From Candidatus Pacebacteria bacterium CG_4_10_14_3_um_filter_34_15 (GTDB taxonomy: Bacteria > Patescibacteriota > Microgenomatia > UBA1400 > PJMF01): DNA of 44,118 nt. Shown here piece after piece: positions 8,376 to 16,953 of this stretch. Every line of letters begins with the position of its first letter. Position 1 is the stretch's first letter. The notes beneath the pieces are model-generated. The model made no database searches, was not told the origin of the DNA, and was given only the letters and a program-made list of their open reading frames with translations. The DNA lies in assembly GCA_002783105.1 (NCBI GenBank), contig PFJN01000044.1, forward strand, positions 1 to 44,118, given 5' to 3'. A program made the position numbers and the translations under genes.

Positions 8376-9175
8376 TACTTTTTTTTAAGTTTATAACTAT
8401 TTAATAGAAGTAAAGTTAATGAAAAAAAAGCTATAATTAATAATACCACCTGGTTAACTCCCATATTAGTCCAACTCAACATAGCTTTATCAATCCTTAT
8501 AAAATCTAAAAAGAATCTAATTGCTGAATAAAAGACAGTATAAATTAAAAATAATTTTCCTGTTCCAATTTTAGGTAGTTTTTTCTTTGAATTTAAATAG
8601 TAAATTGCAATGCTAAAGCCAATGGTAGCCACCATTTCGTAAAAAAATAAAGGATGATAATATTCAATATTTTCATATCCTAACAACCTATTCTCAGGGG
8701 AAATATATACTCTAAAAATTGAACCATTAGTAGGTATTCCATACAATTCTTGATTTGCAAAGTTACCAAGCCTACCGATTGCCTGACCAATTGGTAAACC
8801 AAAAATAGCAATATCTAAAAATTCTAGAAATTGAATTTTTTTACCAACGCCATCCGACTTGAAAAAATTACTATTTTGGAAAAAACACAGCGACAGATAA
8901 ACTCCCATCGCTCCTCCTAAAATTCCTCCAAAAATGCTCAGACCTCCGTTCCAGATGAAAAACACTTCTTTAAAATTATCAATGTACAAATTGTAATCTG
9001 TAGCTACGTGCCATAGGCGAGCGCCAATAATACCAAATACCAAGCTTGTAATTATTATTTTCCAAAAATATTTTTCTGAAGATCTTATTTTTTTATACTG
9101 TTTTTCTATTAAAGTAGTTGCGACAACCACAGCAATGCCAACAATAAACCCATACAAATGGAAAGGTAAAATCAT
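8375..9175 (-). CDS. lgt: Prolipoprotein diacylglyceryl transferase
   Basis: This 266-aa polytopic protein moves diacylglycerol from phosphatidylglycerol to the lipobox Cys of prolipoproteins. The Lgt signature GRLGNFANQELYG is at about 134-146. The upstream WNGGLSIFGG segment (about 75-84) and the early Arg-containing helix GIIGARLWHV are present, and about seven TMs can be traced. A longer reading frame begins at 9214, but the ATG at 9175 is preceded by GGGAG 11 nt upstream, overlapping the previous gene's stop, so 9175 is preferred. It overlaps the next gene by 1 nt. It implies that lipoproteins are made by this cell. Confidence 0.95.
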   Translation of the reverse strand: MILPFHLYGFIVGIAVVVATTLIEKQYKKIRSSEKYFWKIIITSLVFGIIGARLWHVATDYNLYIDNFKEVFFIWNGGLSIFGGILGGAMGVYLSLCFFQNSNFFKSDGVGKKIQFLEFLDIAIFGLPIGQAIGRLGNFANQELYGIPTNGSIFRVYISPENRLLGYENIEYYHPLFFYEMVATIGFSIAIYYLNSKKKLPKIGTGKLFLIYTVFYSAIRFFLDFIRIDKAMLSWTNMGVNQVVLLIIAFFSLTLLLLNSYKLKKK

Positions 9176-9182
9176 AAAATGT

Positions 9183-9632
9183 TTATCTCCCAAGAAAAAA
9201 AGTAAGTAAAACAAAAATTAGTGTCAGCACACTAAAAATAGATACAAAATATTTAATTTCTTGAGCACTTAATTTTCTTTTGAGTTGGGATAAAAATCTT
9301 GAGTGAAAAAGATCAATACTATTTCTATAAATGATTAATTCAATTAATAAGGTAGTAAGTATTCCTAAAAATAAACCAATGCCTATCTCACTTCCGGTAG
9401 AAGTTACGATGAATATTCCCATGGGTAAAAGTGAAAACATAAACAATACTGAACGCGTAATCAGCTTTATTTCTGTTTCGTTTTTTTCAAGATAATATTT
9501 ATAAAAAACTGCTTCATCTAAATCCATCAAAATTGTTCCTAAAACTGTCCCTACGGTAAAAAATATCAAATTATAGTAACTAATTTCACCCTTAAAAAAA
9601 TTTGCAAGAAAAAATAATCCTAAATAAAACAA
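9183..9632 (-). CDS. Small polytopic membrane protein, unknown
   Basis: This 149-aa protein has four probable TMs (about 2-13 extended by upstream residues, 20-36, 60-77, 84-100) and a C-terminal one at about 128-147. The motif LGTILMDLDEAVFYKYY follows the second helix. The family is not recognised. The start is uncertain. TTG at 9632 has no clear ribosome-binding site; an ATT at 9659 would add the hydrophobic IKPQIILIP and restore a full first helix; an ATG at 9527 has AGGA upstream but would remove the N-terminal helices. It lies between the NagZ-like gene and lgt, and its stop overlaps the lgt ribosome-binding site. Confidence 0.6.
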   Translation of the reverse strand: MFYLGLFFLANFFKGEISYYNLIFFTVGTVLGTILMDLDEAVFYKYYLEKNETEIKLITRSVLFMFSLLPMGIFIVTSTGSEIGIGLFLGILTTLLIELIIYRNSIDLFHSRFLSQLKRKLSAQEIKYFVSIFSVLTLIFVLLTFFLGR

Positions 9633-9661
9633 AGGAATTAATATTATTTGGGGTTTAATTT

Positions 9662-10849
9662 TCAGATTTGGCTCCCTGTATATTTATAGTTTACAATTTT
9701 TAAAACTGCTTCGTCAACTAAATTTTTAAATGTTGCGTCACTATCATATCGAACGGATAAATCATTAATGATATTTTTCAACTCTTCTGTTGTCACGGTT
9801 GGACCATAAATTAATACTTCATCTCCTGCTGTTATAGCTTCTCCCGAAACTTTAACCAGATCTTTTGCTTCATTTATATTATTTTTATCAAAACTGGCCG
9901 ATTTCATGTCAAGAGCATCAGAAAAAATTAATATATCTGGATAAACTGCTTTTAATTCACCCACACAATCAGCACTCAAAGAACATGGAATGCCCGGATC
10001 CTGGTTAAGAACTCCAGCGTGAGAAACCATAACTCCAACATGCGGAGATTCATTTATTAGATAGGTATATAGTTTGACATCGTTGTCCAATACTTTAGCA
10101 AAATCAAAACTAGTGTGTAAATCTTTTGTAATGTTTCCAATTCCGGGAAAATGCTTTAGTACTGGCAGAATCTCATAACTATCAAATATCACGGTAAACT
10201 CAAGACTTCTTTCTGCCACCACCGGGTATGAATCAGAACAAATTCTGTCTTTTAATACCTGACTATCGCCAACATCTAAAACTGGTGCCAAAACTATATC
10301 TATACCTGTGTCTTTAAGCTCCTGAGCAGATGTTTTTAGGATTTGTTTGAATTCTTCAATGTCTTCAATGGCACAAAGTTTTTTCCATGAAGGTATTATC
10401 GTGTATCCTGCTCCATTTAATCTTTGTACTTTGCCACCTTCGTGATCGACTGCAAATTTTGGAGATAATAGACTACTTTTATATAAACTTTTAGCTTCAA
10501 CAATTTTTAGTTTTGCACTTTCAGAAGAAATATTCTCTCCAAAAATAGTAATAAATCCAGTCTCTAAATTAACAGCAGATGGAGTGGCCGATTTACTACT
10601 CTCATTTTCAATACTTTCATCAATAACTAAAGGTGACGCTATCATTTGAGCAATTTTTTCTTTTGAAGATAATTGTTTAAAAATATCGGCACCTGACAAA
10701 ACTACTGGCTCCTCAGAAATATTTATCTGCTGTACATCGGTTTCTTTCACATCAAAATATTTTTCGAATGGTCTTGTAAAATAATTAACACCCAGTAAAA
10801 TTAAAACAATAAAAAGTATTCCAATAAAAATGCGTTGTCTAATTTTCAT
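9662..10849 (-). CDS. Glycoside hydrolase family 3, NagZ-like beta-N-acetylhexosaminidase
   Basis: This 395-aa protein has an N-terminal anchor/signal (about 5-24) and a GH3 TIM barrel. Motifs are VDHEGGKVQRL (about 134-144, usually VDQEGGRVQRL), KHFPG (232-236), the Asp-x-His of the catalytic loop (DLH, 243-245), VMVSHAGV, and FSDALDM around 309-315 with the likely nucleophile Asp. NagZ-type enzymes remove GlcNAc from muropeptides; the anchor suggests action outside the membrane. The usual HFPGHG is HFPGIG here. The ATG at 10849 overlaps the upstream stop by 11 nt and is preferred over the in-frame TTG 20 codons earlier. Confidence 0.88.
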   Translation of the reverse strand: MKIRQRIFIGILFIVLILLGVNYFTRPFEKYFDVKETDVQQINISEEPVVLSGADIFKQLSSKEKIAQMIASPLVIDESIENESSKSATPSAVNLETGFITIFGENISSESAKLKIVEAKSLYKSSLLSPKFAVDHEGGKVQRLNGAGYTIIPSWKKLCAIEDIEEFKQILKTSAQELKDTGIDIVLAPVLDVGDSQVLKDRICSDSYPVVAERSLEFTVIFDSYEILPVLKHFPGIGNITKDLHTSFDFAKVLDNDVKLYTYLINESPHVGVMVSHAGVLNQDPGIPCSLSADCVGELKAVYPDILIFSDALDMKSASFDKNNINEAKDLVKVSGEAITAGDEVLIYGPTVTTEELKNIINDLSVRYDSDATFKNLVDEAVLKIVNYKYTGSQI

Positions 10850-11189
10850 CTTTGAGTTGTTTAACCTTCCACATAAATAATCTTGCCTTACTTTTTGCCA
10901 AACCTGCATCCGTTACAAATGACAATGCTCTCTCCAAAATTCCTCTGTCAACGGTTTTTGCCATTCCAATATACAAACTTTTATGGCTCATGTCATTAAG
11001 TGCTACTGCCAATCTATAACCAAAGTCTTGAAATTCCTGAGTTATATATCCTCCCTTGTCTTTTAAATTATATTTTTTCAATAATGAACCGATTTCACTA
11101 AAGCCTTTTTTCTTTTTTTTCAATGGTTCATTAAATCCAAGATCCATCTGAGTTGAATCTTGTTTAATTGAAACTGATTTTTTAGACAT
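10839..11189 (-). CDS. Unknown 116-aa basic protein
   Basis: Not recognised. A lysine-rich N-terminal part (KKKKKG near residue 30) precedes a probably folded C-terminal half with the segment YRLAVALNDMSHKSLYIGMA and a helical end rich in K and R. No TM and no metal-binding cysteines. The ATG at 11189 overlaps the MFS gene stop by 8 nt; a GTG 18 nt upstream is an alternative start. The tight overlap on both sides marks it as a genuine coding gene of the run. A nucleic-acid-binding role would fit the basic character but is only a guess. Confidence 0.65.
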   Translation of the reverse strand: MSKKSVSIKQDSTQMDLGFNEPLKKKKKGFSEIGSLLKKYNLKDKGGYITQEFQDFGYRLAVALNDMSHKSLYIGMAKTVDRGILERALSFVTDAGLAKSKARLFMWKVKQLKDEN

Positions 11190-12411
11190 AATCTGGTTTT
11201 TTTTCACTAATTAACATACCTACCAATATAGCAACTCCAGCGAATACAAAAATTGAGTTCCATGACGAAAAGAAAAGAAAGAATATTCCAAATAGTGACC
11301 AAAAAATAATTCTAACAAAATTTAAAATCATTTCCAAATAAGTAAAATATTCATCAGATAAATGACCTTTACCACGTTTCATAAACATTGAGTCAAAAAA
11401 TAGTGAATACACGTTTGTGGCTAATCTATCAAATGTGTCTACCAGAGCTATACTCCAAACATCAAAAACCTGAGTTCTTACTAACCATAAAAATGAAATA
11501 AATCCTCCTGACATGTAAAAAGGTCTTTTATTTTTATGATGGTCGATATACTTTCCAATAAAGAATGTAAAAGTCATCGCCAAAAATAATGAAAATGTGT
11601 ATAAATAGCCAACTCTATCTACCGATCCTAAAAGGAAAAAAATGTATAAAGACCATAAATATATAATAGAGTCATTAATATTTCTTCCAGAGTTAGCAAT
11701 TCCTAATTGAAGAAATTTTTTATTCTTTATCCAGATCATAAAATTAGCAAAACTCACATTATTTTTACGAACTTTTGCGTCCATCATTAGTGCAAAAACA
11801 CTTGATAAAAGATTTATCGCAATCCCAATTAAGAACAGATATTCAAATCCAATCAAATATACAATTACGCCACTAATGGCTGGGGAAATCATTGCAACTG
11901 ATTGCAACAAAAACCGTATTAAACTCAGATCTTTACCCATGTTACTTTTATGAGCTGTTTTACTTAATAAAGAAAAATAACCTGGCCAAAAAAACTGAGA
12001 GTTTACACCATCGATAATTGCCGATACCAAGACATAAATAGGATTTGCTTTTGATAAATAAAGCGTCACAAACATCAATATTCTTAAAAATAATGATAAA
12101 ACAAAACTTCTTTGATAGCCAATTTTTCCCAACATTTTTCCAGAAAATATTCCAAAAGATAAACCCACTACTCCATAAACAACATAATAAAAAGATATGG
12201 TCAGCATTCCTCTTTGAAAATCTGTAAATGGAAGGAATGACAGAAAGCTTGTTTCAGAACCAATCATAAAAAGAAAAATTGGCAGAAAAAACAGAGCCAT
12301 CTTATTTACTAAATCTCTAGTTACTCTTATTCCATAAAGTAACTTCATGTTTTTACTATCATCATAAGTAATATGAGGCAAATGAAGATGGTGAGCTCTA
12401 ATTCTAGGCAT
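11182..12411 (-). CDS. Major facilitator superfamily transporter
   Basis: This 409-aa protein has twelve predicted TM segments and short polar loops. The N-half loop 2-3 region GIFSGKMLGKIGYQRSF resembles the MFS motif A (G-x-x-x-D-R-x-G), and an equivalent KYIDHHKNKRP loop follows in the C-half, so two six-helix bundles are present. The substrate cannot be read from the sequence. The His-rich N-terminus (HHLHLPH) is unusual. It starts 9 nt after the pth stop. Confidence 0.85.
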   Translation of the reverse strand: MPRIRAHHLHLPHITYDDSKNMKLLYGIRVTRDLVNKMALFFLPIFLFMIGSETSFLSFLPFTDFQRGMLTISFYYVVYGVVGLSFGIFSGKMLGKIGYQRSFVLSLFLRILMFVTLYLSKANPIYVLVSAIIDGVNSQFFWPGYFSLLSKTAHKSNMGKDLSLIRFLLQSVAMISPAISGVIVYLIGFEYLFLIGIAINLLSSVFALMMDAKVRKNNVSFANFMIWIKNKKFLQLGIANSGRNINDSIIYLWSLYIFFLLGSVDRVGYLYTFSLFLAMTFTFFIGKYIDHHKNKRPFYMSGGFISFLWLVRTQVFDVWSIALVDTFDRLATNVYSLFFDSMFMKRGKGHLSDEYFTYLEMILNFVRIIFWSLFGIFFLFFSSWNSIFVFAGVAILVGMLISEKKPDYV

Positions 12412-12420
12412 AAATTATTT

Positions 12421-12957
12421 CTACTTGACTAAGTTCATCAATCTTTTGACAACTTCCATTTTTACAAAATTAAATTTTTGAGTTTCATTTACATTAAATT
12501 TCTGTAAAACATAGACTGGAGAGGACATTGTCCTATCACCCTCTCTTGTATCAATTCCAATTCGAACGTGCCAAAAATTTTTAGTTCCCAAGTGTTGATA
12601 AATGGACATTAGGCCGTTGTGTCCTACTGGACCACTGCCAAATTTAATTTTAAAATCTCCCAAGGCTATATCTAGATCATCATGAATTACATAAAGATTT
12701 TCGTAGCTTGTCTGAGGTTTTTTGAGATAATAATCCAAAACTGCCTTGACTGAAAATCCAGAACCATTCATAAAGGTTTGCGGTTTGACGAATATATTTT
12801 GATCTAGTTTGCAAACTTCTGACTGCAGCTTTTTTTTAAGAGAAAAATTTGGACAACCCAGAGTTTCGCTCAAGTTTTGAATAATCTCAAATCCAACATT
12901 ATGCCTGGAATTATTATAAATGTCTCCCGGATTACCTAGTCCTGCAACAATATTCAT
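12421..12957 (-). CDS. pth: Peptidyl-tRNA hydrolase
   Basis: This 178-aa enzyme cleaves peptidyl-tRNA released by stalled ribosomes. Family residues are in place: GLGNPG (6-11), catalytic His19 in SRHNVGFE, Asn64 in TFMNGSG, Asp94 in HDDLD, and GPVGHNGL (109-116) with His113 and Asn114. The length is slightly short of the usual 185-195. It is the first gene of the minus-strand run to 3773, and its promoter is probably the TGTTACAAT box read leftward from 12992. Confidence 0.96.
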   Translation of the reverse strand: MNIVAGLGNPGDIYNNSRHNVGFEIIQNLSETLGCPNFSLKKKLQSEVCKLDQNIFVKPQTFMNGSGFSVKAVLDYYLKKPQTSYENLYVIHDDLDIALGDFKIKFGSGPVGHNGLMSIYQHLGTKNFWHVRIGIDTREGDRTMSSPVYVLQKFNVNETQKFNFVKMEVVKRLMNLVK

Positions 12958-12983
12958 ATTTAATCTTCTATCTTATTTAATAC

Positions 12984-13008
12984 ATTGTAACAGTCTCCCT
13001 GTTATAAT
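12984..13008. promoter_or_regulatory. Divergent extended -10 promoters forming a near-palindrome
   Basis: Rightward, TGTTATAAT at 13000-13008 is a perfect extended -10 for the gene at 13016. Leftward, TGTTACAAT (12992-12984) serves pth. The two boxes form an inverted repeat, TTGTAACAG-tctcc-CTGTTATAA, with one mismatch per 9-bp arm. The -10 boxes are only 13 bp apart, so polymerase cannot occupy both at once. Confidence 0.65.
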
Positions 13009-13015
13009 ACATAAT

Positions 13016-13753
13016 ATGAAAAATAGTCCATTCTTCTCAATTGTAATTCCAACATTAAATGAAGAAGAGTACCTGCCCCATCTACTAATTGATCTTAGTT
13101 TACAAACATATAAAGATTTTGAAATCATTCATATTGACGGAAAATCTGAGGACAAAACTGTTGAGTTTGCAAGCAAATTTAATGTAGTAACCAAAATTGT
13201 GAGAGTTAGAAATGTCAGCTACCAAAGAAATGTTGGTACCAAACTTGCAAAAGGAAAATGGATAATCTTTATGGATGCTGATAATAGATTAGATTCGTCA
13301 TTTTTAAAAAATATCAAACTTCAAATATCCAAATATAAAACTATTGATATTTTTAACACCTTAGTAAAGATTGATGAAAATAGAATTATGGAAACAATGG
13401 CCAACTTGTGGCTTCTGTTTAATGATAAATTTGAAAAAAAAGCTGCCTATGGAGCTATGATTGGTGTAAAAACCCACCTTGCTTTAAAATTTCCTTTTGA
13501 TGAAAAACAGAAATTAATGGAGGATAGCATTTTTGTACAAAACTTGATCAATAAAGGTTGCGTTTTTAAAATTTTCAAAAACCCAAGATATTTACTTTCA
13601 ATTAGAAGAATTAACTCCGATGGTATTTTAAAAACAATTAAAAATAATTCTAAATCAATTAATCACTACTATATTAAAGGAAAAGATTTCAAAAATTCTA
13701 ACTGTGAATATAAAATGAACGGAGGAACCAAGATTTCTAAAAAACTAGACTAA
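13016..13753 (+). CDS. Family 2 glycosyltransferase
   Basis: This 245-aa GT-A enzyme has the nucleotide-sugar binding start FSIVIPTLNEEEYL (about 6-19), IHIDGKSEDKT, the segment YQRNVGTKLAKGKWIIFMDAD with the DxD-type motif (about 93-98), and a later ED motif (LMEDS, about 165). No TM is seen, so it acts at the cytoplasmic membrane face on a lipid or polymer acceptor. The ATG at 13016 is 7 nt after the -10, so the transcript is probably leaderless; a longer frame reaching back into pth is rejected. It is convergent with the GT4 gene, one base apart. Confidence 0.88.
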   Translation: MKNSPFFSIVIPTLNEEEYLPHLLIDLSLQTYKDFEIIHIDGKSEDKTVEFASKFNVVTKIVRVRNVSYQRNVGTKLAKGKWIIFMDADNRLDSSFLKNIKLQISKYKTIDIFNTLVKIDENRIMETMANLWLLFNDKFEKKAAYGAMIGVKTHLALKFPFDEKQKLMEDSIFVQNLINKGCVFKIFKNPRYLLSIRRINSDGILKTIKNNSKSINHYYIKGKDFKNSNCEYKMNGGTKISKKLD

Positions 13754-13754
13754 T

Positions 13755-14972
13755 TTATAGATTAATTTTAGACTTTAAATACTTTCCCACTGATCTTCTT
13801 TCTTTTTTCTCAGTTATCAATTTTCTGTACAGCTCAAGATGTTGCTTTGCAGAATTTGCGATGGAATATTCTTTCGCTAGTTGGATCGAACTCTTAGACA
13901 TTTCTTTTTGTAATTTTGCATCTAATAAAATTTTTGATATTTTATCTGAAAATTCATCGGCATTATCTCCATCTACAAGATAACCATTGTTGTGAATCAT
14001 CTCTACAAGACCTCTAGAATGAGCAGCCACTATTGGAAGACCAAAATTCATTGCTTCAATAATACTCACTGGTTGAACTTCACTATGACTGGCCGTTACA
14101 AAAACCTTAGCAAGCTTAAAGATTCCTTTTCTAACTAAATCCAAATTTTTTAGTTCTCCAGAAAAAATTACCTGTTTCTTTATATTGAGGTCTGATACAA
14201 GTTTTTGAAGACGTTTTAAGTCTGGACCACCTCCAACAATTAATAGTTTTGAATCTGGAATTTTTTTTATTACAATTGCGAAACTTTTGATCAAGGTTTC
14301 GATATTTTTTTCAAGGCTAACTCTGCCAACATATAAAATTATTTTAGATTTTGAGAGTGAATATTTTTTAATAAAGTCTTTTTGCTGTTCCTTGTATAAC
14401 TCCACATTTAAAAAATTGACAGCATTTCTAATAACGTTTATAGGGCCAGAAAAATCGTGACCTAGAAGATCATTTTTAACAAAACTTGAAGGGGTAACTA
14501 CGACGTCTGCTCGATCATAAAATGTTTTAGCCAATGACCACAACATTTTTTGAACTGTCCCAACACCTCGATTCTTGATTCCCCAAACTCGCAAATATTC
14601 TGGCTCCATGAAATATCCATGAAAAGCGGCTACAGATTTTATGTTAACTAGTTTAGAGTAAAAAAGACCAATACTTCCGACTGTTCCAGGACCAATTATA
14701 TGAACAATATCTGGAGAAAACTTTTTCAAGACACTAAAAAGCTCCCTAGAAAACATACCCAACATTAATTCTGGATAAACAACCGCAGGAATTGAAGGCA
14801 AAAAAATAATTTTAATGCCTTTTAGCTTCACTGTTTTACTTCCTTTTGCCTTTGGAGTAATTACTAGAACCTCATGTCCTTGTTTTACAAATTCTTGAGT
14901 CAAGTGAACCAAACTATTGGTGACACCATCAACGTGTGGCAAAAACATATCAGCAAAAACGGCAATTTTCAT
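13755..14972 (-). CDS. Family 4 glycosyltransferase (GT-B)
   Basis: This 405-aa enzyme has the typical GT4 opening MKIAVFADMFLPHVDGVTNS, an N-terminal acceptor domain, the linker VGRVSLEKN (about 215-223), VGGGPDL, and the E-x7-E motif SEVQPVSIIEAM (Glu298 and Glu306) that binds the donor nucleotide-sugar. The opening is most like PimB/diacylglycerol glycosyltransferase-type enzymes, so a glycolipid or cell-surface glycan role is plausible, but the substrate is inference. It starts 13 nt after the DNA ligase stop and may be transcribed with it. Confidence 0.9.
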   Translation of the reverse strand: MKIAVFADMFLPHVDGVTNSLVHLTQEFVKQGHEVLVITPKAKGSKTVKLKGIKIIFLPSIPAVVYPELMLGMFSRELFSVLKKFSPDIVHIIGPGTVGSIGLFYSKLVNIKSVAAFHGYFMEPEYLRVWGIKNRGVGTVQKMLWSLAKTFYDRADVVVTPSSFVKNDLLGHDFSGPINVIRNAVNFLNVELYKEQQKDFIKKYSLSKSKIILYVGRVSLEKNIETLIKSFAIVIKKIPDSKLLIVGGGPDLKRLQKLVSDLNIKKQVIFSGELKNLDLVRKGIFKLAKVFVTASHSEVQPVSIIEAMNFGLPIVAAHSRGLVEMIHNNGYLVDGDNADEFSDKISKILLDAKLQKEMSKSSIQLAKEYSIANSAKQHLELYRKLITEKKERRSVGKYLKSKINL

Positions 14973-14985
14973 AGGCTATATTATA

Positions 14986-16908
14986 CTAAAATTTATCTAA
15001 CTCGTTAATTTGAGTTGCGTCCGTCCAGTTTTTATCATCTCTAAACTTGATTAATCTTGGAAAACGCATTGCAAAGCCCGCCGTATGACTTGGTGATTTG
15101 GTAATTTCATCGGCAGCAATCTCTACCACCAGTTCAGGGATTAACCAAACATCTGGCAACAAAATTTTTGCTACTTCATAATTATCTGGTTTTTCTTTGG
15201 TTTCCAACAAATCTATGCGCTTCTTCAAATCTTTAAACTGCTCATCAGTTAGACCCGTACCAACTTTGCCAATTGTTTTGACTTCTTGTTTCTCATTAAG
15301 AACTCCCGCCAAAAATGCTCCCACTCCAAATTGTGAGCGTTTACCCCGTCCAAAATAATAACCCATAACAACTAAATCTAAAGTATCTTTCAGTTTTCCT
15401 GAAGTACCTTCTTCCTCTTTTATTTTAACCCACTGCCAACCTTTTCTGCCACTTTTATAACTAGAATTTCGCTGCTTCATTACAGCTCCTTCCAGCCCAC
15501 TCCCCAACTGTAACCCATGAAATTCTTTTAGAATCTTCGGGTCGCTAATCACCGAAGCTTTTGTATACCTAATGGTGTCATTATCTTTGAATAGATCTCT
15601 TAGTAGCTCTTTTCTTGATTGCAACTTTTCATCTAAAAGAGAGCTATTGTTTAAAAATAAACAATCAAAAACATAAAATCTTATGGGTACTTTTTTTGAC
15701 TGTTCTACCACTAAGTGCTTTCGTTTTCTGGTAATTGTTTCTTGAAAAGACAATAGTTTTCCTGTCTCATTGTCATAGCCAATTGCTTCAGCATCCAAAA
15801 TACAATTAGCACAATTTAAGGTTTTTGCCACAGTTTCGAGTTCCGGAAACATATGCGTAACATCTTCTAAATTTCTTGTAAACGCTCTTATGTTTATAAT
15901 GTTTCCAGCAGTATCTTTGTCACCGCCCATACCTAAAATATTAAAACCATTTTTTGAATAATGAATTTGAATTCGCAGTCCATCATATTTTGGTTCAGCA
16001 AAAACTTCACCCATTTTTGCAATTATTTCTTCGGATGAATTTAATCTTTGACACAAAGCTGGAATAACTGGAGTTCCAACTACAACTAAATAATTGCTGT
16101 TTAACTTAGATGCTAATTTTGAAGGAAAATCACTTTTTGAAACTTTTTTTAGATTTCGCGAAATTTTAATATATGTTTTTGCTAATTCACCTACATCTGC
16201 TCTTTTTTGATATGCATTTTCAAGTAAGTTTCTGTGATCTTTGCTTCCAAGAACCGACCAAGATAGCGCGTCAAGCATTGTCATCGCCGAGAATCCAAGC
16301 CTAAGCTTTCCAATTACTATTCTTGCAACAAATTTTGAAGAAATAGGATCTAAATTCATCAACAATTCTGATAGTTTATTTACTTTTCTATTTTGAGAAC
16401 CCGATCCATTGTCTAAAGCAATTTTTTTAAGTTTTTCGTAAACATCTAAAACTGACAGATCATTTCTTAGGTTTGCGCCACTTTTCTCAGCTATCGATCT
16501 AAATTTTGTCACAATTTCTTTTGTAGCATTGCCAACATCACCACTTTTTTTATAGTCTTTAGTAATTTTTATTATTTCTGAATCTAAAGATAATTCTTTA
16601 AAATCTGGATCAACCTCTTCAAAAAGACTTGACTCAAAATCATTTAAATTATTATTTTTGTCGAATGCACCAGCAATAGCACTCTTTGATTCTAATCTTG
16701 CCAATGCCCTAATAACCATCTTGACAGAAAGTTGAAATTCTAATGATAAATATAACGGAACCAGGCTACCTTGCATCAAATAACTTGCTTGAGTTACTTC
16801 TTCATCTTCTAATACATTAAACAAATCTGCCAACTGATACATCATTTCTAGACGAGATGGTGTGCTTTCCAATTTTTCGAGGTAATTTGAGAATTTACTA
16901 AATAACAT
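14986..16908 (-). CDS. ATP-dependent DNA ligase, archaeal/eukaryotic type
   Basis: This 640-aa protein seals nicks using ATP. An N-terminal DNA-binding domain (about 1-210, with KLRLGFS near 201-207) is followed by the adenylation domain with motif I EPKYDGLR, where Lys307 is the AMP-accepting residue. DAEAIGYD (motif III region), LEGAVMKQ (motif IV) and WVKIKEE (motif V) follow, then the OB-fold ending in RFPRLIKFRDDK. Domain order and length match archaeal replicative ligases, not the NAD-dependent LigA of most bacteria. Codon usage looks like its neighbours, so any transfer is old. Whether LigA is also present cannot be seen here. Confidence 0.95.
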   Translation of the reverse strand: MLFSKFSNYLEKLESTPSRLEMMYQLADLFNVLEDEEVTQASYLMQGSLVPLYLSLEFQLSVKMVIRALARLESKSAIAGAFDKNNNLNDFESSLFEEVDPDFKELSLDSEIIKITKDYKKSGDVGNATKEIVTKFRSIAEKSGANLRNDLSVLDVYEKLKKIALDNGSGSQNRKVNKLSELLMNLDPISSKFVARIVIGKLRLGFSAMTMLDALSWSVLGSKDHRNLLENAYQKRADVGELAKTYIKISRNLKKVSKSDFPSKLASKLNSNYLVVVGTPVIPALCQRLNSSEEIIAKMGEVFAEPKYDGLRIQIHYSKNGFNILGMGGDKDTAGNIINIRAFTRNLEDVTHMFPELETVAKTLNCANCILDAEAIGYDNETGKLLSFQETITRKRKHLVVEQSKKVPIRFYVFDCLFLNNSSLLDEKLQSRKELLRDLFKDNDTIRYTKASVISDPKILKEFHGLQLGSGLEGAVMKQRNSSYKSGRKGWQWVKIKEEEGTSGKLKDTLDLVVMGYYFGRGKRSQFGVGAFLAGVLNEKQEVKTIGKVGTGLTDEQFKDLKKRIDLLETKEKPDNYEVAKILLPDVWLIPELVVEIAADEITKSPSHTAGFAMRFPRLIKFRDDKNWTDATQINELDKF

Positions 16909-16953
16909 AAGTCAGTTTAACACAACATACTTGTTGCGAAATATAATTAGAAA

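Noticed and set aside
9183-9527. Starting the small membrane protein at ATG 9527 because AGGA precedes it
   Set aside because: It would delete the first two hydrophobic helices, which continue upstream in the same frame; an upstream TTG or ATT start fits better, though unproven.
12920-13015. Upstream extension of the GT2 glycosyltransferase into pth
   Set aside because: The -10 box at 13003-13008 lies inside this stretch, and the conserved fold starts right after the ATG at 13016.
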